This document shows, one piece after another, positions 56,701 through 64,000 of a stretch of 64,000 nt of DNA. The notes under the pieces are model-generated. The model ran no database searches and was not told the origin of the DNA. It saw only the letters and a list, made by a program, of their open reading frames with translations. Source of the DNA: Pseudogymnoascus destructans (taxonomy: Eukaryota > Ascomycota > Leotiomycetes > Thelebolales > Thelebolaceae). Positions within the stretch are counted from its first letter, which is position 1, and each line of letters opens with the position of its first letter. The DNA lies in contig NW_020167529.1 of NCBI RefSeq assembly GCF_001641265.1, positions 1,141,001-1,205,000 of the forward strand, in the 5' to 3' direction. The position numbers were made by a program, and so were the translations under genes.

Positions 56701-56902
56701 CCTCTAGCTGTATCTTATGATCGTATACCCGGTGTGGTGGTAATTTATCAGATTCCGATTTTGAGAAGACGTCGGTGTACTTTCGGTGCACAGGCGGGAG
56801 TTTTCTCCTGGATGAGTGATATCGTCTCGTCATCCTCTTCGGATTCTTTTTCCCGAATGATCTGATCGATCTCGTAAAGGCTGGTCTGGAAGAACTCGGC
56901 AT
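53708..56902 (-). CDS. Chromovirus B pol: reverse transcriptase, RNase H, integrase, chromodomain
   Basis: The frame is open for 1064 codons. RT motifs include KLDIRQAFHRIRMHPDSEEY, LPFGLTNGPATYQRYMNDVL and the YLDD catalytic box (TAYLDDILIYS). RNase H shows ETDSSDGVVAGVLS and YTDHRSLEYFM. Integrase has the HHCC zinc domain (HTELCTKLIREAHD to NCATCRL), the DDE residues in LTMDFKEFP, VSDRGPQFVSSFW and GQTEIMNRYI, and a GPY/F module (QQWVGPYTVLEQIG). A chromodomain (WEVEKILAVRIRRKQLQYQV) ends the protein. In chromoviruses this domain steers integration towards marked histones. The first 35 or so codons are probably not translated as such, because entry is from the protease frame near 56810. Confidence 0.95.
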   Translation of the reverse strand: MPSSSRPAFTRSIRSFGKKNPKRMTRRYHSSRRKLPPVHRKYTDVFSKSESDKLPPHRVYDHKIQLEAPLPNAFSPLYRQGTKELKATKQYLLENLEKGFIVNSNSPFASPILFVKKADGKLRFCIDYRKLNGLTRNDPYPIPRIDELLGRVSKAKIFTKLDIRQAFHRIRMHPDSEEYTTFRTRYGSYKCKVLPFGLTNGPATYQRYMNDVLMQYLDDFCTAYLDDILIYSEDPTEHIEHVHKVLQRLREAGLQADLKKCEFNVTRTKYLGYILTTSGVEADPDKIEPLRNWIRPTTVTGVKSYLGFCGFYRQFIRNFGKIAKPLTTITSPSEPFLWTEECENAFEELRRQLLAVQALHHFNPELPTKLETDSSDGVVAGVLSQEHPDQLWYPVSFYSHVLTGHEINWEIHDKELFAIVKAFAKWRPELASVTQRVEVYTDHRSLEYFMTTKVLTAKQVRWMELLSDFNFHITYTAGKNNLKADILSRRDQDLVMQQKVKLDSRARVLLGPARLHPRISAELADSYVASINAIDPPKAQMPFDLIEALCVDNRKSFAETRAKQPLPDGYALADQLLLYKDRLCVNRHTELCTKLIREAHDQVSTAHPSGRRTYQLLAQKYRWVGMEADCIRYVRNCATCRLSHTNVTKQQGFLHPLPVPDYPMQHLTMDFKEFPRDKHGYDSILVFMDRLGKSSVTIPCYKTTDARQMAQLFIEWIYRFGHTPVSIVSDRGPQFVSSFWHEFCRIIGVKIKLSTAYHKQTDGQTEIMNRYIDQRLRPFVSHYQDNWSELIPIMDRVQMTLPHASIGMTPYRLKYGTDPRTSWDWETPKATTPREVMNQKEAKAVANRMHSAWIYAKENMAKAQEDMSKYANRRRRAIDWDVGDKVYLSTKNLKNHRPSRKLGQQWVGPYTVLEQIGHAFRLDLPKGSQIHDVFSPDVLIKAPNNPLPGQAAPEPSSKVVDGLEEWEVEKILAVRIRRKQLQYQVSWVGYDPDPEWYPASNFKNSPYKIREFHAEYPNLPGPPQDLPGWITEWETGKPSYDHERHGKAEENSVVATYDTKLNTL

Positions 56903-57731
56903 CGCTTCGCATCATCTCGTGGTGGAAGGCGTTTGCACCGATCTCGCAGATGTGCACCGGCGTGAAGCTTGGTACAGGCTTCGCCGGTGGCAAGAAAGGT
57001 ACCCCTGGGATCTGAGGTGTACTCGGGGCAGTGTCGGTGGTCATTCCGGAGTCCGAAATTATCACTTTCATTTCCATCGAGCGTCCGCCTGCGCGGCGTC
57101 TGTCTTCGTGGTGGATTGCGGCATCCCTACGATTCGCATCCGACTGGTGAGAAGGATGTCGAATGGACGTTTCGCGCGAGTGGTAGGGCAAGGTGATCTC
57201 CTTGCTCCAGCTAGGAGTAGGCGGGTACTCCTTTGGCCATACTAGCCGGCTCTTTGCAGAGTCGAGTAGTATTCGGAAGCGGCTGAAAAGCTTCCTCCCA
57301 ATTATCACATCTTGCGCTCCGAGGTCCAGGAGCACAAAGGGGCAGTTATATATTCGGCGTCCTTCGACTGTTAAGTGCAACCGAATATACTCCGATACGT
57401 GACTTTGGATTTTTCGCTGAAAACCACGTATGGGTACAGAGTAGGGCAGTTTCCGTATGGGGCTCTGAAGCGCCTTCGACAGTCGTAGCGCGAAGGGCTT
57501 GTTGATGACGAGGTATCCGTTTGCTCCTGTGTCTGCGAGAGCCTTCGTTTGCACACCGAGTCCGTTCAGACTCAGCGTCGTGTCGACTAAGAACTGGGTT
57601 CCGCCCAAGAGTTCTTGTAGGTCGAGATCTCGCAGATCACATTTGCGTAGACCTAGGAAGGAGCCTTTCCCTAGGCCTCGTCGTTTTCCTCCAGGGACGC
57701 ATCCGATTGGAGTTCGACTGCCTCCTCCCAC
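56748..57731 (-). CDS. Chromovirus B protease region (pro)
   Basis: An open frame in -1 relation to the gag zinc-knuckle frame overlaps it for 61 bases. It holds the retroviral aspartic protease site ALADTGANGYLVI and the downstream VIIGRKLFSRF. The overlap and its -1 direction suit programmed gag-pro frameshifting, and gag ends at TAG (57671). The frame ends at 56748, while RT continues one frame over from about 56810 (sequence EKLPPVHRKYTDVFSKSESD after AAAA). Confidence 0.85.
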   Translation of the reverse strand: MGGGSRTPIGCVPGGKRRGLGKGSFLGLRKCDLRDLDLQELLGGTQFLVDTTLSLNGLGVQTKALADTGANGYLVINKPFALRLSKALQSPIRKLPYSVPIRGFQRKIQSHVSEYIRLHLTVEGRRIYNCPFVLLDLGAQDVIIGRKLFSRFRILLDSAKSRLVWPKEYPPTPSWSKEITLPYHSRETSIRHPSHQSDANRRDAAIHHEDRRRAGGRSMEMKVIISDSGMTTDTAPSTPQIPGVPFLPPAKPVPSFTPVHICEIGANAFHHEMMRSDAEFFQTSLYEIDQIIREKESEEDDETISLIQEKTPACAPKVHRRLLKIGI

Positions 57732-58910
57732 TGCTCTTCGGGTTCAGGGGCTTCGCGGTCAATCTCTTTGACTGTGGGGTTGAGCGGGCACCTGTCCTGG
57801 AAATGACCGGGCTTCCCGCATTTGAAACAGTTTCCAGACGCAGCCGGCACGGCGGTCCGCACGCGCCTGTTATGTCCGGCTTGGGGCGGTGGGTATGAAA
57901 GGAGTCCTCTGGAAGGAACCCAACGGACTTCTTGTCGTCTTCGGTGGTTGGGTCTTGGCGGCCTCCACAGGCGGGAACCTGGATGAGCCGAGGCGGGCCC
58001 GTCCTGGGAAGCTCGACTCGCTGCTCTTGGACTGGGAGCTCAACTCGCCGTTCCTGCGTCGCTCTTGGTCGAAGGCGGTTAAGGCTCGGACCATGGTGAG
58101 GTAATCGCCTTTCCATTGGTCCTTCACGACCGCCACGCGGCTGCGGAATTGCGGTGTGAGCTTGTTCCACATATACCGAAACCACTCCGATTGTGATACT
58201 TGTCCCGTAATCGCCGCACTTTGGAAGCGGGCTTTGAACTCGGGGAAGGTTTCGTGTAAGTGACCCTTTTTCGCCCATCTGCATATCGTCGAATTCGTTC
58301 CGGGCCTGTTCGGTCTCATTACCCGTAAGGTAATATGATCCTAATAGGTCCATCATTTCGTCTGCGCTCTGGAAGCCATGCGTATCCGATAGGTATTGGG
58401 GTTCTAGATATTTCTTTGCTAGGCCGGTCGTAGTTCCCCATATCAACGCTCTTCTCGAGACGTCGGTAGGGTAGTGGTCCTCATTGACTACAAGTCGGTC
58501 CCGAATGGACGCGCTCCATTGCATAAAGGTATGTTCTATCCCATCGCTGAGCGGCGTAATCTTCTCAGAGATGGTGGATTTCTTGTAACGGTTCGGAGGG
58601 TCCACGGTGTACTGTCGGGGTAGACCCGGGATTGAAGGAGAGCGCGCATTGTCGACAGGTGGCAGTCGAACGGTGCCGGGCGTGTTTCGCATTGTCGGTG
58701 CAGGCTGTTCGTCTTCGTCGGCCTCAATGGTGCGCACTGGGGCGTCGGCAGCCGGTGGTGGCGTAGACGGTATTCGGGTCTGGCTAGCTACGAGGCTGGC
58801 TACCATCGCCTTGAGCTCCCGCATCTCGTTCTCGAGGTTCGCTATGCGATCCGGGGGCTTTCGGATGGCCCTGCGGTCGTGCCCGCTGTGGCGGTTTGCC
58901 TAGTTGTCAT
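57671..58910 (-). pseudogene. Chromovirus B gag with frame breaks
   Basis: Gag begins MTTRQTATAGTTAGPSESP at 58910. It needs a one-base repair in a C5 run near 58858 to continue as DRIANLENEMRELKAMVASL. The capsid-like part reads HTFMQWSASIRDRLVVNEDH, then shifts near 58265 to KGHLHETFPEFKARFQ and WFRYMWNKLTPQFRSRV. It shifts again near 57900 to the CCHC zinc knuckle CFKCGKPGHFQDRC. Domain order (capsid, then nucleocapsid knuckle) is normal. With almost identical LTRs, so many breaks suggest sequence error or very recent loss. Confidence 0.8.
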
Positions 58911-59311
58911 TCGTAGCGGTTGACCGTCATTGTCGGGTGGTGGTTTTGTGTCGTCTTGCGCGACATCTTGATTCGGGGGTGTATCGAGTCGCAGTCGATA
59001 CGGAAGAGTTTGACTTCCGGTAGCTCGTAGCTATCACACTCTTGTTCACAATTGCCTCTGTGCTTGAGGGGGTTCTTTAGGATCTCGTATCCTATTCGGC
59101 GCCAACGCGTCGGCGACTTTACCAGCTTGCTCTGCAGGATCAAACCCTGATCCACTGGCTGTCCGTGAGTTCTCTGGGGTCACGGCTATTTGGAGTCATC
59201 AGGTCTCTACTTCGAAATGTCACCGAGTCGCGGTCGTGGTGTTTCGACAGTTCTCCTGAGTCGTTCCGGTTGTGGGATATTCTTTGAGTACGGCCGTCCC
59301 CGGCAGGCGTG

Positions 59312-59324
59312 ATCTTTTTTGTAT
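59312..59324 (-). other. Predicted self-priming primer-binding site
   Basis: Two bases inside the 5' LTR the sense strand reads ATACAAAAAAGAT. The LTR sense strand holds the exact complement, ATCTTTTTTGTAT (52065-52053), just after a TATAAG box. No tRNA 3' end complement (TGG start) is seen. S. pombe Tf1 primes in this way with its own 5' RNA end. Confidence 0.75.
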
Positions 59325-59326
59325 AA

Positions 59327-59636
59327 TGTAAGGACGCAGGGCACCGTATCACGAGAAGTGGCATATGGGAGTGCGAGTCGGATATGAGTCGGTGCAATCC
59401 TATAGGTCTACTACGAAGGATACAAAAAGATGAAAGGGGAGCTTATAGCTTCCTACCCCTTATGTACCTAAATGGGGTCCGACTCGGCTAGGCCTTAGCG
59501 TACCGGTAGATCCACTCCCGTCTGCCGCCCGAATCGACCCCGACCCTAGAACATCTATGCTGCTATACTACTATGTCGCCTATTCCGCGTTGTCTTACGG
59601 GTCCGAGGGTACCCCGTGTAAGGAGGCATCCTTACA
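59327..59636 (-). repeat. 5' LTR of chromovirus B
   Basis: It is identical to the LTR at 51960-52270 apart from one missing A in the A6 run at 59424-59428. In the sense direction it is the promoter LTR. Confidence 0.92.
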
Positions 59637-60383
59637 TACATGCGAATTGACTATTACTACAGCTACTACCACCTTATATAATAATCCCTATTCAATCGTA
59701 ATTGATTCATATCCTAACGCCTTTCAATTTTATGTTTTTGCTGCCGTGAAATACGTTAATCATGATTATAATTGATTTTCTAACCCTGAACTACCCCATG
59801 CAATGCCATTCATTTTCCCCGAACAATTATGTTCCATTAGGTTCGCGGTTTCGATTCACCATGGGGTGAAATTTTCACAACAACATTAATATATTTTATT
59901 TTATTTTACATTTCTTTAGATTTCTAACTACGACTAGACATCAGGCTATCAGAATCTGGATTTATCATTTTGAGGAACTCTATCCACCCGAGTAGTTATC
60001 AGTCACCAACAATAAGGCCTGATTTATCTCCGAGTCTGAATTACAATATGTGATAAATGAAGCTGAAAGGGTTTGTTTACATCGTATGATAACCTCGCGC
60101 CCATCGCTCTTCCACAACAACTCAACTCAACTCGCACCTTCTCAATCCCCCTCCTTCGCGCCTTCCCTATTAAATTATTACATTCTTATCGAGAGTAAAT
60201 TCCCAAGATGGCCACCCCCCATTCACACCCACCCAAGCATCGCTCACTCTATAGCTCCCAACATCCATCCCACACTTCTCAGACCCCACGTCACATCACC
60301 ATATCCCAACCCCTATTATCTCATCCTCTCCCCACCGCACCTCACGCCACCCCCCACCCCCCCAAAAAAAACCAACACCCCAC
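59637..60383. other. AT-rich flank of chromovirus B
   Basis: No gene is supported. From 60090 on the sequence becomes CA/CCC-rich, as in a promoter and leader. Confidence 0.45.
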
Positions 60384-61273
60384 AATGCCCAACGTGACAG
60401 AGGCAGTAAAACAGACCATAGCGACAACCCCCCCCACTTCGACAACAACGCATTCAACACAACCAGCCCATCCAGCCCATCATCATACCTCGGGCGCAGC
60501 CCACCCAGCTTCAGAACCGGCTTTGTTGATCCTAACTTCGACGTCGCACGTATCGGTCCCTATCTTGGCCCGGAGATCGAAGCGGAACTACAAGCTGCGC
60601 GTGACGCGAGAGCATGGAGGATTGAACAAGGTGTTAGAGAGGAGTTGGCCCAGGAGCCCTACGGAGGGGAGGAGTTGGCTCAGAAGGCCTACGGAGGAGA
60701 TTTTCTGGCTCAGCAGGCCTACGGAGGAGCCTACACCTAAGAGTCGCTGGCTCTGCCACCCTACGGAGGAGAGTCGGTTGCGCCCCTCGTTCCGGAAGAG
60801 AGTGTTGAAGATAGGCTGGGATATCTACTGACCGAACCCGCTGCGGCCGCTGCGGCTGTTACGACTGAGGCTGTAAGTGCCTTGAACCCCCACTACAGTC
60901 GCTGCACTAAGGGTCTATAAGAGAACGGTTACGTGAGAAAGTGGGAAAAAGCAGCTCTTGCGGCCTGACCACCGAGCCCGGACCAAGCAGACTATCTGCT
61001 ACAGCTCCTCCCTCAAGCCACGGGAAAGTGGCCCAGAAGTAGTAGTGTCACTTCAGGACCTCGCCGCCGGACAGGTGGAATATCTAACATGGCGCCTCCC
61101 CGCCAGAAAGCGGTCCCAGAAGTTGGAGCACGGCTTCACGACCTCTCCGCCGGACAAGTCGGAATGTTTAACACGGCGCCTATCCCCACCCCCCAGGGAG
61201 TAAACCTAAACCTCGTAGCGCAGCTCCAGATCTCCTCTACCAACCAGGCGGAATACCCGACGTGTTTCCTGCC
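60384..61273 (+). pseudogene. Unrecognised repeat-containing gene, frame disrupted
   Basis: A start at 60384 gives MPNVTEAVKQTIATTP. A one-base repair in a C8 run at about 60428-60435 leads to DNNAFNTTSPSSPSSYLGRS, then RTGFVDPNFDVARIGPYLGP. Four YGG-containing repeats of about 30 bp follow (ELAQKAYGGDFLAQQAYGG), cut by TAA at 60738. The frame resumes to VPEESVEDRLGYLLTEPAAA and a probable intron at 60873-60954. Downstream, three imperfect repeats of about 85 bases carry DLAAGQVEY-like sequence in shifting frames. No family is recognised. It could be an upstream part of the DUF218-like gene. Confidence 0.4.
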
Positions 61274-61465
61274 GGCCTAACCAGATGCCGGGCTTGGATC
61301 CGCACTTACTGGCTAACCTGCCGCCTCCCCCCTCTGCCCCCCTGCCGGACCTAGAGACGCAGTTTCGCGAGATGTTCGCAAGTTGGGCGCTGCTAATGCG
61401 GCGCAGGCTGCTGGGCCTGCCGAGCCCGTTGTTCCGCTGCATCAAAGAAGTTGGTCGTGGTGTGC

Positions 61466-62564
61466 TGTCTGGCGACGTGGATAGGGAAGAAGGATACGGA
61501 GGATAAGTGGGTTGCGATGCCAGGGCAGGGGACGAGGAGGGGTGGGGGATGGATATGGCGAATCCGTCCGAGAGGGAGTGGTTGGAGGAGACAGATTTGT
61601 AAGGGGTTGGAGGTGTTGAAGGAGATGGATGGGGAGGGGGTGTTGATGTTTTCGGGGGTAAGTTCCCATTTTTATATTTCGTCACCTGATTTGGGTCCGA
61701 GGGATTTTTTAGGGTTGTTTTGGTTTGGCAGTTTGTTTGGCTTTGGTATTTTGTTATCTTTGTGGTTTTTTCATATTTTGCATGTTTGTTTCATTACTGT
61801 CCTGAGATTTACGATTTGCTTGGTCTTGGCTCTCCTCTGTTAGTACCTTGACCTTTATAATCCCTTCACTTGTTTTTTTCTTTTTTCTATCTTGGGACTT
61901 ATGATTTGTCTGGGCTTCATTACTCCGTGGAATAGTATCTAACATTATGTAGGGGCCCATGGTATGACAACAGAATCTCAGCGGCAAAATCATACCGGGA
62001 TTTCGCCAGAGCTTCAAACTATTGGGCTACCTCAAGGGCGACAAGTACAAAGATTACTCCTCCCGCATCATCACCGAGGACCGCGCCATGGATTCCCTCC
62101 AGAACGTCATGTACTCCCTCATCGAGTTCAACATCCGCTACAAGAACTTCCCGGAGGAAATGACGGTCATCAGCTACGAGCTCAAGCGCCAGCGCTTCGA
62201 AAACTTGCACTTCAAGACGGCCAAAGCGATACTGTTCCCGACGGCGCAGGCAGGTATCGATGTCTCATGGCAGGGAATCCCGACATTTATCGGCATCGAC
62301 CCGCGAGATCTGACGGAGAATTACAGATCCGAGAAGGCAATCGCTATAGGTGAGCTGGAGATGCAGATAATGGATCTCTGGACGGGATCCCCGTATGGCC
62401 TTTCGGAGGAGTTGATGAACAGAAAGGAGAAGAGGAATAGGTGGGGGATCGATCTCTATTATCAACTTGTTTTTGCGGGGGGGGCTGAGCTGGTTGCGGC
62501 TCTGGAGAGGAATGCTAAGGCAGCTCCTCCTATTGAGGAGGTTATGGATATGAGTGTGAATTGA
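61466..62564 (+). CDS. DUF218 (YdcF-like) family protein, frame disrupted
   Basis: The first part reads KLVVVCCLATWIGKKDTEDK and, later, QICKGLEVLKEMDGEGVLMF with SG at the exon end. A 295-nt T-rich intron (61658-61952, GTAAGT to TAG) follows. The next exon has DNRISAAKSYRDFA, then LKGDKYKDYSSRIITEDRAM and DSLQNVMYSLIEF. After that come EEMTVISYELKRQRFENLHF and a C-terminus ending MDMSVN. The pattern SGG, then SxAxSY, ExRAxDSxxN and TVxSxxxKxxRF is that of fungal DUF218 proteins, a fold related to bacterial YdcF and SanA; their role is unknown. The frame must change near the donor (a G5 run) and near 62010. The start is uncertain. Confidence 0.55.
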
Positions 62565-62882
62565 GGGTGGGGCGTTGGGCTGGGTATTGTTCGTGTATAA
62601 TTTGTTTTTGGGGGCATTTTGGCACCATTGTAGAGTTTATCGGTAGGATAGAGGGTTATGGAGTTGAGTGGTATGGTATTGGATTAAGGAATTAGGAGGT
62701 TGGTACGTAGTGGGGTCGTTTATGCGTAATGGTAGTATTGGAGTTTCACGGCAGGATGGAGGGTTATAGAGTTTGTTGCATAAACCTGATGGCATTCAAG
62801 CTCAATTTTATACTTGTTGAGATGAGATACTGTACTTGCTACACCCGGCTATAAACTTCCAAACACATCCAACCCACACATT
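62565..62882. other. Convergent 3' flanks
   Basis: The space between the DUF218-like and GST-like stops. No gene is seen. Confidence 0.45.
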
Positions 62883-63885
62883 CTACAACTTATTCTCCTC
62901 CTGCGCCGCCAGTACCCTAAACCCATGCCTGGGCGCATGCACCCTTACCGTCCCCTTCTGCGTCTTAACCTCAATCACAATCTCCTCCCCATCCAACCCA
63001 CCAACGTCCCCTGATCCTTATGCGTAACCCCCGAATCAGTAGGATGCACCAGCACCTCCTGCCCCGCCTTCAACCCCACCGGATCCCTCTCATCCACTCC
63101 CCTCAGCCCCTCCGCCCACTCACTCCCCCAAATCTTCTCCGCGGCCTCGAAACCCTTAAGTGCCTTCGCATTCCCATTCGCCTTCCGCGCAGCCCCCACC
63201 GCGGCATTGAAACGCTCCACCCACGCAAACACTTTAGGAAATGTCTCCTTGCTCGCCACCTCAGCGGGAATGGCGCCGGGCATACCGAACACCCAGTGGA
63301 GAGGCCATATGGCCTCGAGATCAACGCTCGAGACCTGGGGGGTGTTGAGGAGCCACTTCCGCCCGTCGGCGAGGAGTCCGTTCTCTAGGAAGGCGATGGC
63401 GGCGCGGACTTCGACTAGGGATTCTGGACGGGCGCGCTCGAGGAAAGCGGCGGACCAGGGACGGCCGCTCATAGCGGCGCGGTCGGCAGTGAATTTAGGG
63501 TCCTTGAATAGAGGGAGGGAAGTAGGAATCAGCAGCGCCGCACGGCAAAGAGACCGCCGTCCGTGGTGGAGGTGGAGAACAGTGCAGCGAGGGCGCGGTG
63601 CTCGGGGGTGGTGGGGGAGAGCGCTGGGTGTGCTGAGGAGGGGGGGAATAGCTCGTCGAGCTTGGAGAGGATGAGGCGCGTGTCGTTGTAGATGTCCCGG
63701 CCGATGGCGACGATGGGGATGCGGCGGTAGGCGACGCCCAGGGCCTCGACGTCGGGGCGCGGCATGATGGGTGGCTGGACGCATTCGGAGAAGGGGATGT
63801 TGCGGAGGTTGAGGTACCAGACTATACGACGAGCGTAGGGAGAGTAGGAGTAGTGGTAGACGATGATATCTCTTGAAGAAGACAT
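62883..63885 (-). CDS. Glutathione S-transferase-like protein, two frame breaks
   Basis: The start MSSSRDIIVYHYSYSPYARR at 63885 opens a thioredoxin-like GST N-domain, with the active Ser/Tyr region in YSYSPYARRIVWYL and the glutathione loop in RRIPIVAIGRDIYNDTRLIL. The frame must change by one missing base near 63543, between GGLFA and RAALLIPTSLPLFKDPKF, and again near 62991, between GTLVG and LDGEEIVIEVK. The end is TAG at 62883. With repair the protein is about 333 residues. The helical C-domain reads PWSAAFLERARPESLVEVRA. A C-terminal add-on after the GST fold (KAGQEVLVHPTDSGVTHKDQ) is typical of a fungal subgroup. The function is probably detoxification; the substrate is unknown. Confidence 0.7.
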
Positions 63886-64000
63886 GGTTGCGGTTGGTGG
63901 TGTTTGGAGGTTGAAGTTTATAGATATTGGAGTGACGTGGTTACAGGTTGCTTTATATCCAATTCGAGTCGGGCAGATCAATTGCTTCGCCGTAGTAAAT

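Larger units (their letters stand above)
51960..59636 (-). mobile_element. Chromovirus copy B (Ty3/gypsy), nearly complete
   Basis: The two LTRs (311 and 310 bp) differ by one A in a homopolymer. The sense strand is minus, with gag, protease, RT, RNase H, integrase and chromodomain in that order. A Tf1-like primer site lies beside the 5' LTR and a polypurine tract beside the 3' LTR. A three-exon gene lies antisense between pol and the 3' LTR. No matching target duplication is found: GTACC precedes the element and TACAT follows. The pol frame is open, but gag and the protease-RT boundary have frame breaks. Confidence 0.93.

Noticed and set aside
57637..58824. Single 395-codon frame across gag
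   Set aside because: Only its first part is gag-like; after about 58265 the true capsid and zinc-knuckle sequences lie in the other two frames.
59782..59870. tRNA-like stretch with matching CCCCATG/CATGGGG ends and a TTCGATTC element
   Set aside because: No A box, no D arm and no convincing anticodon stem could be formed; taken as chance.

Overview
The window is nuclear DNA of a filamentous ascomycete (Pezizomycotina). Genes are split by short GT-AG introns, mostly 47-113 nt, and they encode typical fungal proteins: a ZZ/NBR1 autophagy receptor, MBF1, a class I-like chitin synthase, Hfi1/Ada1 and a spindle-pole GCP3. Some repeats carry CpA-to-TpA changes that look like repeat-induced point mutation (RIP). 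The class cannot be fixed from sequence alone.

Positions 1-37.8 kb form a gene-dense housekeeping arm. In order: NBR1-like receptor (+), MBF1 (+), Cdt1 (-), 5-hydroxyisourate hydrolase (-), GET3 (+), an alpha/beta hydrolase (-, two apparent frameshifts), chitin synthase (+), a PhyH dioxygenase (-), a split tRNA-Leu(UAA) (+), AIP1 (+), GCP3/Alp6 (-), HFI1 (+), a DUF92/TMEM19 membrane protein (-), a frameshifted helical-repeat gene (-), an FAD oxidoreductase (-), a small Cys-rich gene (+), a cytochrome b5-like MAPR/Dap1 protein (-) and an Mgr3-like mitochondrial TPR protein (+). Several pairs share divergent promoters. I joined the exons by reading splice sites.

Positions 38-59.7 kb form a repeat island. 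It holds RIP-like duplicated repeats, a dyad minisatellite, a solo LTR with a perfect 5-bp target duplication, a decayed Fot1/pogo-like transposase, and two related Ty3/gypsy chromoviruses on the minus strand. Copy A (41.06-45.5 kb) is truncated, mutated and carries a nested 936-bp LTR. Its broken end lies inside an NFX1-type helicase gene, which it truncates. Copy B (51.96-59.64 kb) is nearly complete, with LTRs that differ by one base. Both copies carry, on the strand opposite gag-pol and between pol and the 3' LTR, a three-exon gene for a small protein with six conserved cysteines. Copy B also has a primer-binding site complementary to its own LTR, which points to Tf1-like self-priming. This antisense gene is the best candidate for something undescribed.

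Positions 60-64 kb carry a repeat-containing unknown gene, a DUF218-like gene and a GST-like gene, all with single-base frame breaks. Most breaks in host genes equal one missing base, often in or next to G/C runs, so sequencing or assembly error is as likely as pseudogenisation.
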